Source of the DNA: Epiperipatus broadwayi
Taxonomy: Eukaryota > Onychophora > Udeonychophora > Euonychophora > Peripatidae
Direction: 5' to 3'
Length of the DNA: 64,000 bases
Assembly: GCA_028023455.1 (NCBI GenBank)
Contig: JAQFVV010000002.1
Span: 30,823,725-30,887,724, forward strand
Position numbers and translations under genes: made by a program. A model generated the notes under the pieces. It was not told where the DNA came from, made no database searches, and saw only the letters and a list, made by a program, of their open reading frames with translations. How positions within the stretch are numbered: the stretch's first letter is position 1; each line of letters starts with the position of its first letter. This document shows positions 51,241 to 63,119 of the stretch, piece by piece.

Positions 51241-51249
51241 TAAGTTGGG

Positions 51250-52800
51250 GATCGTGGGTTGGTGTGTGCATATGTAATCATATCAATTATGGTAGATCTG
51301 ACTGGCATAGCCAATTCAGTTAGCCATTTAATATTGATTAGTAAATGGGTTGCTATCTATTTTTAGCTAAATAAAATAAGGATAGAAAACCATTCTGATC
51401 TTGATCCCCATCTCTTCCTTCAGAAATTGGGAAGCCTGGTGAGTACCGCCCTCTTTGCTTCCTTTTTACTTTGCGGATAGTTATTTAAAAGTTCTTTCCA
51501 TTTACCTGTATATAATTTGAAAGTATTTACACAAATTAGAAAACTTATATGTTATTAACTTCTGATTGACTACTGGTGTTATTAATGAGAAAGTATTAAA
51601 TATTAATAAATTATTTATTATCCAATTCATTTTGAAATATATTGTTTTTGATATCAGAAATAAAGAAATATACATCCCTATCACAACATACTCAAAACAT
51701 CTATAATAAACGATTTACTTCGCCAGTTGTTCGTGATGATTGTATTGCGCGTTAAAGCAAATTGTTATAATTATTATTATTGTTTGTTAGTTTAATATCT
51801 TCACCAATTTGCGTTAAAGCACAATATAATCATCAAAACACCTATGTAACATATCAAAACATTTAAAAAGGCGTTTAGTGTATTTATTACATATAGAGAA
51901 AAATATAATTGAAAGTTTCATTTGGAAAGATAGAATCTATAAAATTATATAAAAAAGTGGAAATAATGTTCTGGTGAAGGTTGGAAGTAAGAGAGTGTAT
52001 ACTTTTAAATTGCATATATAATGAAGTATATAATTGAGTAAGAGATGAAATAAATTTATCATTTTATTTGATATTATACCCAACTTCTACTGTTCATGTT
52101 AATACGAAAAGATAAAATAAAGTAATAAGAAAGTCTTAAAAGCACTGATCCAGCTTTTGGCAGACTGTTGCCAGAATCATGGTGCTGAAGAGAACCATAC
52201 ATATATAGTGGCCAAGTCCAGTATGTAAATTAGGCCCAGTATGTGAATTGGATGTTTCATTTTTTGATAATGGGACATAGGAAACTTCTCTATTGATGGA
52301 AATAGCCAAAGTCTTTCTATACTTTTTTTTCATATCCCTCATGACGCATATTGTTATTACATTGGAGGGAGAAAAGGTGTGGCTCATAACCAGCTCATGA
52401 TCAAAAAAGTGCAATCTGTATTCATGATTAATGATTATTACTAAATTTCATAATTTAAATCGTTTTTTTTTTATTCACCCTCTATTGTCTTTCACGTTAT
52501 TGTTATCATTCACTTAAGTTAGTTCAGAGCTCAATTATTAGGAGCTGCTTATGTTGTTGATAATTTATATGTGTTTTTAATAAAATTAGTAATAAGTATT
52601 TCATCATGCTTGATGTGGTAATAGGATTGTATGCAACTGTATTACATGCAAAACAATTCTCATTCAAAGCTTTTATTTTTATTATGTTATTTGCTTTTTT
52701 ATGAACTTGCCATATCTGTATATGTTTCTGTATGTATGCGTAAATTTTTGAAATTTGCTTCATCCGATAGTTTTAACAAAATAATATGTAAAAAAAATTT
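51250..52800. other. intronic stretch, no gene recognised
   Basis: A minus-strand frame of 92 codons (52136-52414) has no recognisable domain. TTCGCCAGTTGTTCGTGATG near 51720 and surrounding AT-rich DNA show no element ends. Confidence 0.35.
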
Positions 52801-52810
52801 TTTTTTTAAA

Positions 52811-52905
52811 GTGAAGCATTGGTGGCTGAGTGGTTAGCACAGCTACCTTACAAGCAGGTGTCCCGGGTTCGCTTCCTGGCCGATGCTTTGAAACATGGAA
52901 AAAAA
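52811..52905 (+). mobile_element. Short tRNA-derived SINE
   Basis: GCATTGG at the start pairs with CCGATGC at 52881-52887 as a 7-bp acceptor-like stem with one G-T pair. GGCTGAGTGGTTAGCAC is A-box-like and GGGTTCGCTTCC is B-box-like. It ends AAACATGG plus nine A. The anticodon arm pairs badly and an A-tail follows, so it is a retroposed copy and not a working tRNA. It lacks the T-arm duplication of the copies at 30273 and 34305. Confidence 0.85.
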
Positions 52906-53259
52906 AATAATGCTTTTATGTAAACAGTATAAGCCGACTAAAAAAGTAGAAAAATAAAGTAAACCAACTAAAAAGTAGAACAAAACTGAATCCTGGTTAA
53001 TTTGTCATTCTTGGAAAATATCTGAGATCTTAAGAATCTAAATTTGTTATAAAACAATTGGACTCAAATGCTTTTATGAAATGACAATATTTCTGCAGTG
53101 TCCAATTGTTTTCAAACAAGTCTAGATTCTTAAGATCTCTGATATTTTCCAAGAATGGAAAATTAACCAAGATTCATTTTTTCCTTTGATTTTTTTAGTC
53201 AGGTTACTTTATTTTTCTATGTCTTAGTTGGCTAGTACTGTTTACATTAAAGCATTATT
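52906..53259. mobile_element. Foldback element abutting a SINE and a TDP1 exon
   Basis: Left arm from AATAATGCTTTTATGTAAACAG (about 52906-53075) and right arm to CTGTTTACATTAAAGCATTATT (about 53100-53259) are complements. They share CCAAGAATG and TCTTAAGA segments. The element ends 161 bp before the TDP1 exon at 53421. Confidence 0.85.
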
Positions 53260-53420
53260 TAAACAATTTTTTTTTTACATATTTTTTCCTAATTAGAGTG
53301 ACGAATTCATTAATAAATCGTATGATAATAATGGAAATGATAAAGTATCTTACATTAAGATTTAATTATAGATAAAAATATTATTTTTATGTTAATATGT
53401 GTACATACTTTATTTGTTAG

Positions 53421-53536
53421 ATTTTTCCTAGCCGAGAGAATGTCCGTTTAAGTTTAGAAGGCTACTGCAGTGGTGGGAGTTTGCCATACAGCGTTAACAC
53501 AGCTAAAAAACAACCTTATTTGAATAGTTTTCTGCA
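53421..53536 (+). CDS. TDP1: TDP1 internal exon, next after the 9688 exon
   Basis: This 116-nt exon begins after TTTGTTAG and ends at CA|GTAAGT, so it leaves a split codon (phase 2). The reading frame continues exactly from the exon at 9688-9867: that exon ends in Phe-His-Leu and this one starts Ile-Phe-Pro-Ser. It then encodes [19 protein letters not shown], matching the TDP1 block ENVR-SLEGY-xGGSLPYS. The last split codon begins CA, which fits the conserved histidine before the Lys-Trp of vertebrate TDP1. There are no stops. The following exon, which should carry the second HKN motif, was not seen downstream up to 64000. The polypyrimidine tract of the acceptor is weak, but frame, donor and protein match agree. 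Confidence 0.93.
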
Positions 53537-53924
53537 GTAAGTTAAATTTTATAATAAAATTTAGATGCATGTTGTAATTCTAAAATTTACAAATTAACTT
53601 GCATTAAGGAAAAATATTTAAATTCCAAATAGAAAGTTTTTTATTTTTTTCATAATAGTTCGAAAATGGTTTATTGAGAATGTAAAAAAATAAATGCACT
53701 AATTTATATATTTGGAGGAAACTTTGAAAATATTAAATGCAATCTTTAGTCATCACATTATTATGGTCATTTAATTCAAATGACAAAAAATGTATGTCCT
53801 TCTCTCAGGTTATAGTTTTAGATGGCATTAGTTTTTTTATTTATTTACATAAGATTAAAACATAAAAATGAATTGATAACAAACATTGACAATTATCATT
53901 CTAATTGTAGTATGTGGGTAAGTG

Positions 53925-54035
53925 TTGTGGTCACATATCGGATTCTGAAGTATAAGGTCGCAAATTGATTCTGGTTTTGTTACTTCCAGCATTCCAACTT
54001 TTTATGAACTCTCAGGCCAGTAGAGAATCTGGTTA
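53925..54035 (+). repeat. tRNA-like SINE remnant
   Basis: GTGTTGTGGTCACATATCGG and AAATTGATTCTGG are degenerate A- and B-box-like blocks, followed by TATGAACTCTCAGG as in the next copy. Confidence 0.4.
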
Positions 54036-54214
54036 TTATTATCATTCAAGTGACATAATTTTAAAAATACTTTTATATGTCAAAATTTATAGAATATATA
54101 AGCTATAGATTTTTTTAAAAGTAAGCATGAAAGAATTATTATTATAAATACATATTTATGCATGAATGTATTGGAATGATGCATCTTGTTCATAATTATT
54201 TTACAGACTTTTTA

Positions 54215-54440
54215 GTGCAGCTTGGTGTAGTTGGTAGAGCATCTGACCTAGGATCGGGAAGTCTGCTCGACCTTATGAACTCACAAGCCATAATGCTGTA
54301 TGCTTTTTTTGCCCCATGTGGTTTAGCATCGTTGGCAGAGTTTCCAACTTGGGATTGAGAAATCCAGGATCAGTTCTGGTTCTTACAGGTCTGGTGCTCA
54401 AACTCTATATGAACTCCTGAACAATAAATTCATATGCCCT
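54215..54440 (+). repeat. tRNA-derived SINE remnant
   Basis: GGTGTAGTTGGTAGAGCATC is a good A-box region, followed by TGACCTAGGATCGGG. A later TTGGCAGAGTTTCCAACTTG segment suggests a second head or composite. The tail is TTATGAACTC-like. No target duplication seen. Confidence 0.5.
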
Positions 54441-56000
54441 TTTTTAGTGCAAATAAATTTTTTTCATTATTGAAGAAATTTATATTTAAATTAAATTAAT
54501 ATCTATAATTCAGAGATTTTTTTCAGAATTAAGTATAAATTTGGAATCGTAACCACAATTACTACAATATAATTTCTTCATGTAAATGGTACAAGCAGTA
54601 TCTCATATTATTCTTAAGAAGAGTATTTGTTTTATAAAAATATTTCAGATTTGATTTTTTTATTATAAGCATTATTTACAATATATATAAAATGTTTTTA
54701 AAAAAATGTAGCCATAAAATCACAAAAATGAAGAAATAAAATTACTTTTGTTTTACTGGATTTAATTGATTTTTTTTATTATAATCAGTTATTATCATGA
54801 AATAAATTTGCTTTTTATTATTGTTGTCATTAGTTACAGTAAATTTTATATTTGTTTTAAAAAGTGGCAAAGAAATCTGCAGTCATTTGAAAAAGGTGAA
54901 ATTTTTTTAGAGTCATTTAGACCGCAAGTGGTATGAGATATCACTTTACCTGAAAAAATGGGTATAAAATTTAAACTATGTGAGCTAAATTCAAACTAAT
55001 TTGATTTTTGTAAAATGGATTCAGACTTAGGAAAATACTGAAAGGGATATCTGTTTAGTTTAAAAAATATGAAATTAGGACCCCTGAAAATTGATACCAC
55101 TATTACTTATTCTTTATAACGATTTCAGGTTAATACAATTTTTATAGTAATGACTCTATCCTATGTAAAACAAACATTCTTTTTACTACGCTAGTATCAT
55201 ATGGTGCAAGCTTAAGTAATTAGGACTTCCCAGATGATAGTACAGTTTATTAATCCTCAGACAGGGTTTTGACTTTCACTTTTATTGACGAAGAACTGGG
55301 ATTCAAAGCTGAAACCATTTTATTTTTACATCTGGCAGATCTAATTGATGATTTGTTGATCCTTTAAATATTATGACTGTGCTGTTGAACTTTTCATAAA
55401 TTTAATGGTATTGACATCCAAAGTCATTTAATATTTAGCAAAAATATGCATGCAATACACTCTTCTACTTTTTTTTACTTTCTTTACATAAATTGATTTA
55501 TTTTTCTTTTTATTTGCTTACCTTTTTTCTTCTACATATATAAATAAATAATTGTGTTATACTGGGCGATTGATATCTTCATCTGTATCTTAATGCCATG
55601 ATATCTTTTTTTTTTGAAAGAAACATATCTACAGTTTTTTTCTTGCTTCTAAGTTTCAGTAAATTGTTATATATACTTTTTGTTCATCTTTACTTTTTTT
55701 TTTTTTTTACTGATTTAAGAGCTCTCTATACTGAGGCATAACATTTTAATTTTTCAAAATTTTCATTATGGTTCCAAGGTCCAAGATTTTATCAGATGAA
55801 CAGCAGTGATCATGGACATTTGTTCTATATCTGATTGACATTTTTGTTTTCTCCCATCAACAAATGAACTATGAATTTTTATTCATCAAACAGATACTCT
55901 AACCTCCTATTTAGTAGAATTTAGCCACAATAAGAATTGTGATAATAATTATAGAACATTAAACCACTAAGTGTTACATGATCACCATTATTCATGCTTA
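54441..56000. other. intronic stretch, nothing recognised
   Basis: Poly-T-rich DNA. No TDP1 exon, element or RNA gene was found by eye. Confidence 0.4.
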
Positions 56001-56665
56001 CACAAATTGGTAACACAGAGGCAAAACTCCATACAATAGCCACTTAGTGCAAGCCAGAGTAATCAATGGATGCAAGAAGATTTATGCATAAAATCTCTAT
56101 CTAGTGTCTACTCATCTAATATCTCCAGACTGGTTTCTAGCTTATGGTTTTCATCAGTGAGAAACTAGTCTGGGGATATTGGATGAGAAGTTACTGGATA
56201 AGGATTTTATGCATCAACCTTTTTGCATCCATTGATTATTCTGAGTAATCAATGGATGCAAGAAGATTTATGCATAAAATCTCTATCTAGTGTCTACTCA
56301 TCTAATATCTCCAGACTGGTTTCCAGCTTATGGTTTTCATCAGTGAGAAACTAGTCTGGGGATATTGGATGAGAAGTTACTGGATAAGGATTTTATGCAT
56401 CAACCTTTTTGCATCCATTGATTATTCTGAGTAATCAATGGATGCAAGAAGATTTATGCATAAAATCTCTATCTAGTGTCTACTCATCTAATATCTCCAG
56501 ACTGGTTTCTAGCTTATGGTTTTCATCAGTGAGAAACTAGTCTGGGGATATTGGATGAGAAGTTACAGGATAAGGATTTTATGCATCAACCTTTTTGCAT
56601 CCATTGATTATTCTAGTTTGCATTGAGTGGTGCTACTGCATGACAAGGTTTGCCTCTATGTTAAT
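56001..56665. mobile_element. Foldback element with three 186-bp palindromic units
   Basis: GAGTAATCAATGGATGCAAG starts units at 56057, 56243 and 56429, almost identical copies ending near 56614. Each unit is itself palindromic: AAATCTCTATCTAGTGTC and CTCCAGACTGGTTT on the left pair with their complements on the right around GGTTTTCATCAGTG. The array sits between outer arms, GGTAACACAGAGGCAAAAC (left) and GGTTTGCCTCTATGTTAAT (right). No ORF. Confidence 0.93.
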
Positions 56666-57146
56666 GATACAACATATATGTATTTCTGATATTGTAATTA
56701 CAAAAATACGTCAGTTACCACGCAAGTCATTTATTAGCTACCACCACAGCATTTGTTAGATTATCCAGTACTTGTGCACAAATAATTTATATTAAAATAA
56801 AAATTGTGGAGAAAATTTTTAATAATCATGTTCTGAAAAAAATCTAATTAAAAATTTTTAAACTTTATTCTGACAAAAATACAGTTTTCAATTTTTTTTT
56901 TTGTATGCATCATAATAAATATTTTAAATACATGGATTGTAGACATTCTTGTCAGTATTTACATATGTTTTTCTTAAACATTGTTAAAGCTTGCATATAT
57001 ATTTATATGTATGTGTTTATTAGATTGTTTTTCTTTTCTGTCAATGTGTATGTGATTATTCTTCTGTTTTTTTTTCATTATACACTCGTACACACACCTC
57101 TATATATTTTAAATATACTTAGAATTTTTCTATTACACATTTTTGA

Positions 57147-57903
57147 AACATGAATAAAGATATTTGGAAAAGACAAATGTCGAATTATTTAACTAAGCCT
57201 TAATTAAAGTTTATATCTAGGTTGTAGATAATCTCTAGTTTAATAAATACTAAGTAATAATTCTTAATATATTTATCTAAAGTGGTTGGTGTCACAGTTG
57301 TGAATGTGTGTACATGAATTTTCATTCATTTATATATTTTTTCAACTATTCACACGTTTCAATGGCATCTGGGGCTAAAAATGAATAACTTTTTTTTTTT
57401 CCCAAATGTAAATTATTTATTTTATTTTTATTTAGATTAATTAAGTTATAAATAGAAATATTTTACTTACTGATTTTTAGTAATAGTTTTAACAAGGCTG
57501 TAAACCTTAGCAATGAGCGTCTGAAAAAATCGTCACTAGGGAAACATGAATGAAGATATTTGAAAAAAAAAAATAAATGTTTAATTATTTAACTAAGTCT
57601 TAAAGTTTATATCAGGGTTATAGATAATCTAGTTTAATAAGTGATTAGCAATAATTCTTAATATATTTATCTAAAGTGATTGGTGTCAAAATCGTGAGTG
57701 TAGAAAGTTAGACAGTTGGAAATCAAAATGTGATAATATGTGTGTACATGTATTTTCATTCATTTCTATTTTCCAACTATCAATAGGTTTCAGTGTCACC
57801 TGGCGCTAAAAATGAATAACATTTTTTCTTTCGTATGCAAATTTGTATTTTATTTTCATATAGTCTGAATAAGTAATAAATATAAATATTTTACTTATTG
57901 ATC
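57147..57903. repeat. Tandem duplication, two units of about 395 bp
   Basis: GAAACATGAATAAAGATATT at 57146 recurs as GAAACATGAATGAAGATATT at 57540. Both copies continue through TCTTAATATATTTATCTAAA and a GGCTAAAAATGAATAAC-like segment to an ATATTTTACTTA end. Moderately diverged. Confidence 0.85.
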
Positions 57904-57997
57904 CCCCCCATTGTTGCTTGTTTGTTAATGGGTTTGAAAATTATATTTTATATAAATTGCTTATGGATGACAATCTTTCTTATTGCATTGCCAAATC

Positions 57998-59402
57998 TTT
58001 AATACCATCCATATTCTTTATTCCTTTTTTTATAATGCTTTTTTACAATCCATTATTAACTGAAACACAGGCTTATTATATACCTGTGTCTAAATATATG
58101 TAATATATAGGGTATATGAGCACAGACTTTTACACAACCCACCACTCTCCACTCTATCTAATAACACTGATACACCTAAACTCATATATGTTGAAAATAT
58201 AAATAATCACCAATATACATATTTCATGCTAAACCAGCAATCATCAGTTGGTCCAGATTATCATCTCTACACATATATACTATAAGTGCTCAGATATATA
58301 TTAAGATAGACAATCCTCATACTTTAATGGACAGTCTTCAATCTACTCCACACTCCAACTCTTCAACCGTCCATCCAATTGAAAATCTGATGATGGAATG
58401 CTCAAAAGCCACCCTAAGGCCAAGATTTTTGTCACACCCATGTTGACCTTAGGTCAATCTGAACCCCACATGTACAGGACATAATCCATTTAATACATAT
58501 GCAAGGATGGGCAGACATCTCTACAATGGACCAACTGATGATTGCTGGTTTAGCATGAAATACATATATTGGTGATCATTTATTTTTTCAACATATATGA
58601 GTTAAGGTGCATCAGTGTTATTAGATAGAGTGAAGAGTGGTGGGTTGTGTGAAAGTCTGTGCTCATATAGCCTATATATTACATATATTTAGACACAGGT
58701 ATATAATAAGCCTGTGTTTCAGTTATTCCATTGTAGAGATGTCTGCCCATCCTTGCATATGTATTAAATGGATTATGTCCTGTACATGTGGGATTCAGAT
58801 TGACCTTAGGTCAATGTGGGTGTGACAAGAATCTCGGCCTTAGGGTGGCCTTTGAGCATTCATTCCATCATCAGATTTTCAATTGGATGGACGGTTGAAG
58901 AGTTGGAGTGTGAAGCAGATTGAAGCCTGTCCATTAAAGTAGGAGGATTGTCTATCTTAATATATATCTGAGCACTTATAGTATATATGTGTAGAGATGA
59001 TAATCTGGATCAACTGATGATTGCTGGTTTAGCATGAAATATGTATATTGGTGATTATTTATCTTTTCAACATATGTGTGTTTAGGTGGGTCAGTGCTGT
59101 TAGATAGAGTGGAGAGTGGTGGGTTTTGTGAAAGTCTGTGCTCATATACCCTATATATAATCCATTATTGACAGTTTCGATTGACCCAGCAATCTTTTTC
59201 AGAACTAGAATGAACACAATACAAATATATGAATACAAATATACATGCATGAAAAAACATGTAAAATTATATGTTCATGCATGTACATTTGTATTATGTT
59301 TGTTCTACTTCTGAAGAAGATTGCTGGGGCAATCAAAACTGTCGATATTGGATTGTAACAAAGCATTGTAAAAAAAGTAATAAAGAATATAGATGATATT
59401 TT
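57998..59402. mobile_element. Foldback element split by an R1 insertion
   Basis: Outer left arm (about 57998-58057) starts near AATACCATCCATATTC and outer right arm (about 59345-59402) is its complement. The interior 59159-59344 holds two inverted copies of a loop motif containing GATTGCTGGG. The R1 composite lies inside it. A related uninterrupted element is at 60226-60407. Confidence 0.82.
58058..59158. repeat. R1 composite with 11-bp target duplication
   Basis: An antisense R1 unit (to about 58536) is followed by sense sequence: a tail (about 58530-58690), then a full unit to 59158. This forms a near-1-kb palindrome with arms of about 470 bp. The 11-bp repeat AATCCATTATT lies exactly at both edges, 58047-58057 and 59159-59169, so the whole 1101 bp inserted as one piece. 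Confidence 0.9.
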
Positions 59403-60225
59403 AATTAGATGTCAATTATTATAAACCCTATGTAGATAAAAACTTAGATGATTGTGACTCATGTGTTCATCCTGAGGAATTGAAGTATTTTCTAGTTCAA
59501 TAGATAACTAAGAACTGTTCATTCTATGAATTAACTAGTAGGAATATATTTGTTAAAAGGCTCCCAAAGAATTGTTAAAAAATATTTATTTTGAATAGCA
59601 TCAAGTTTGTTATAATGTTGACTAATTCTGCATCCAACTAGAATCTTTATTCACTAATTAAATTATAGTTAGAATTCATCAATGTATATTCTAAAGAAGT
59701 TAATTTATCATGTGTATATGTTTGTTTTATTTAAAAAATTATAGTTAGAGTTCATCAAAGTATATTTTAAAGAAGGTATATAAACATTTTGAATGTTAAA
59801 TTAAGAATAGGTAATCCAGTTTTTATTATTGTTATAATTGGCTGAGCATACTTTCAGCATGAATGGTCATAATCATTGCGCTCTTCTTTTACTGCAGAAA
59901 GCAATAAACATTTAAATAAAGTGCCCATTATGTAAATGCCATATTTACATATTCCATTTCTTTGACAAGGAAACACAGGATTCCTTTTTGTTTATAGCAT
60001 GGGGGTTGTTAGCAATGAACCATATTTCCTTGAATTTAAATATATTGCTTTCTGTGGTGAAAGATGAGGATTATGACTCTGACCGTCAATGTCGAAAGCA
60101 TGCTTAGCAAATTATAACAGTAATAAAAACTGAATTACCTCGTTTTAGTTAAACATTCAAAATGTTTATTTATATATGAATTACAAGAAGTATAATAACT
60201 ACTCTTTCTTATTGCATTGCCAAAT

Positions 60226-60407
60226 GTATACCATATAATACTAAATTATCCTTTCACTTTACTACTGTTACACAATGCTTTATTTACCACCCTATAAAGT
60301 TCTGAAGAAGATTGCTGGGGTCATCGAAACTGTAAAAAAGAGTGGTAAATAAAGCATTGTGTAACAGTAGCAATGTAAATTGACAATTTAGTATTATATG
60401 GTATATA
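60226..60407. mobile_element. Foldback MITE with GATTGCTGGG loop
   Basis: Left arm 60226-60290 (GTATACCATATAATACTAAA onward) and right arm 60342-60407 are complements, also sharing CACAATGCTTTATTTACCAC. The loop holds TTCTGAAGAAGATTGCTGGG followed by ATCGAAACTG, the same motif as in 59159-59344. Confidence 0.85.
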
Positions 60408-62210
60408 AATTACAGTGAGCACAAGAAAAGAGAAATAATATTTTTTTGAATTATAAATAAATATATATATATTAAATCCATGAATAAAGTATTTGTTAGT
60501 TACCTGCTAGTAGCCTAGAATAAGTCATTATGAACTGGATATAATTAGATAAGGAGCTTAAACTGTATTTAGTAATCTTATATTTATTATTAATGACTTT
60601 AGTTAATATTGTACAAGTTTGACCCCTTACTGCTAATAGACAAATATTTTGAAATTTCTTTATAAAAATGTTTACACTACATTTGGTAATTATATATTTT
60701 TTACTCAACAATACATGTTTTAAAAACTATTTTTTTTTATCACTTCTTGTCATTATGTTTTTAAAATAGCAAATATTTACTTTGTTTTCCTTTAAATTGC
60801 ATCTCTATTAATTTTACCCATTTATCATTTTACATACCTTATTTTCAGTGGGCGTTTAGTATTTAAGTTAATCGAGTCCGATTTATATTTTTAGTCCGCT
60901 TACATTTCTTTGTATTTGTTTGGAAGTCTTGCATACTCTGTACATATATTTATAGTCCAGTCATTGTTGGATTCAGAGCTTGTGATCTTAATTTGTTTTT
61001 ATATATAAGAAAGCTAGTGCTATGTCCTGATCTTACTTTATCTCGATCAAGACTAGCAAATGATTTCTAACACTATTCCATTTTCTAAAATAGCTAAATA
61101 CCCCACTGCAGATCAACTTTATAGCAAAGTTTACAAGATAAAAGACAATAATATTCTATCAATACATACATATATAATTACAAGGCATAGATTATAATAA
61201 TAAATCAATCTATATATATATAATACATCAATATCCTCACAGTTAAAGTCTTCTGCTTACTCGCACTATTAATGATGACTTGAATTGCTGTTTACCTCAT
61301 TCTGACGAATATTCTTTTAGTCTGTGAGCCCTTGAAGTGCAAATAAAATGATAATAAGATCGGGGCGATCTGTTTATTCCCTAATCGGCTTGACTACCTT
61401 CAGGAGCCGAGATCCTGGGTCTGGAAACAAATTCTTACTATTCTTTTGCTGCTTCATAGAAATATGCAATCTAGTTGTGCGAATACATGAGCAATTCTTT
61501 GTCTTTTGTTTTCTGGAGTAATTAACTATTCATCTGTATCCGGGTGGAAGTTTTTTTATATATATCTTATCTCTTAGGTTTTATTAGATTAGTTCTTTCT
61601 AGAATTCGATTGTTGATCAGTTATTGACAACTGAATTACTATGCAATCAGATTTTACTTTAGTTTTATTTTCTTAATGTTTTAATTATTCTTTGTTTTAT
61701 TATTAAACTATTTTTAGCCAATAATTTTAGTAATATACATTTGAACGCACATTTTATTAGCAATTCATAGATATTCCAGGTAGTAAATGATTTACCAGTA
61801 GTTATAAAAAGCTAAGCAATTTCATTTCATTAACGTTGTCATATTGGGTTTTTTAATTTACTGAAACTTCTGGAGCATAGTCTTTGGTTTGTTGCCTCAG
61901 TTCTCTACTCGTTATTTTTCATTATCATATTGAGTCATCAAATACTTTTCTCTGAAGACAGGAACATTTCTTTATGAATATTTTTTGTAGGGATTTTTTT
62001 TGTATGCAAAAAGAAAAAGCACTCCAGCATCTTGCACTTTGTAAAGTTTAGTCATCATTTTAACTGCTAAAACTAACTACTGAACATTAACACATTTATT
62101 ATTTAGACTATGATCAAAGTTGAATTGTGTCATTGTTTTATTAATATATAGGTAAACATATTAATTATTTTATAGCAGCTCAGATTTTATTTATAATCTG
62201 TTTACTGAGT
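60408..62210. other. intronic stretch, nothing firm
   Basis: A patch around 61350-61430 (AGATCGGGGCGATCTG, CAGGAGCCGAGATCCTGGG) is GC-richer and may be a SINE remnant. No exon or element ends were recognised. Confidence 0.35.
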
Positions 62211-62257
62211 TATACATACCATATTTACTGGTATGTGGAATGTAGTAGTTTAAAAGA

Positions 62258-62886
62258 CACACACCTAGGGTGACCAGATGTCCCGATTTTTCATGATTTG
62301 TCTCTATTTTTGATTAGATGTCCCAGTGTCCCTGAAATGTCTTTTCAGGACCGTTTGTATGTCCCGATACTCATAATTATTATTTGTTTTACATAAATAA
62401 TTTATTGCAAAAATGATAGTTTCTTGGCCCTCTCTGTCCATTTCAGTATCTATGGTAATATAAAAAACTTCAAACAAATTCCAACACCAAAACAAAGATC
62501 ACTATTACATAATTCCAACACCAAAACAAAGATCACTATTACATTATATGGCTGGGTTCTTGAGCTAGATGCGTTCTTGCATCCAACCTCACCTTGGAGC
62601 ATGCACAGTTGGATTTTTGTGGGCTAAAATTTGAACTGTGCTTGCACCTGCTTTGAGACAGTGTAGTTTTACTAGTTCTTTGTTGATATTAATTTTTTAT
62701 AGTGATAAAATTAATAGCAATATTAATAACCCTAAACAATAGACAACATGACAAAAAGGCAGTGTACTTACAACGATGAATATACACAGGAATGAAGTTT
62801 TATTAAAAAAGGATGCAATGCCATAAGAATGATTGGTCATTATGTCCTGATTTTTGATCGAACAGTTGGGTCATTCTACTTACACC
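62258..62886 (+). mobile_element. Non-autonomous hAT-like element nested in the pogo element
   Basis: Element about 62266-62878, from TAGGGTGACCAGATGTCCCG to GGGTCATTCTA, with weak inverted ends. Flanks CACACACC and CTTACACC agree at 6 of 8 bases. ATG 62748 begins MTKRQCTYNDEYTQE, then a stop, then SFIKKGCNAIR, the start of a zinc-finger hAT transposase. A 34-bp direct duplication beginning AATTCCAACACC occurs at about 62476 and 62510. Confidence 0.7.
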
Positions 62887-63119
62887 CCTTTTTATACACA
62901 TTTTTAAGAGAACAATTTTCTACATTTTTTCATGAATTTCCATAATGACTTACTATATTAATTTTATAGTTATTTATGTCTACAAAAATGTAACTATGGC
63001 ACACAATAGTTAGTTACCTTTTAATCTTTATCTTCAAAACTCAGAAATTCATGTCCGGAGCAAAATGAAGAATCTCTTGGAGTCTCTTCTTCAAAAACCG
63101 AATCTTCATATAACAAACT

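Larger units (their letters stand above)
9868..53420 (+). other. TDP1: TDP1 intron of about 43.5 kb
   Basis: The two neighbouring TDP1 exons abut in frame (phase 0), so everything between them is one intron with GT and AG ends. It is packed with LINE, SINE, hAT, gag, R1 and foldback copies on both strands. No further exon of the gene is needed or seen inside it. A small alternative exon could be missed by eye. Confidence 0.85.

Noticed and set aside
52136-52414. 92-codon minus-strand frame as a host gene
   Set aside because: No domain, splice sites or relatives recognised; long chance frames occur in a window of this size.
52811-52905. Functional tRNA gene
   Set aside because: Acceptor and T-arm are good, but the anticodon stem mispairs, no clear anticodon loop forms, and an A-tail follows; it is a SINE.
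56057-56614. CRISPR array
   Set aside because: Units are 186-bp palindromes joined without spacers in a eukaryotic intron.
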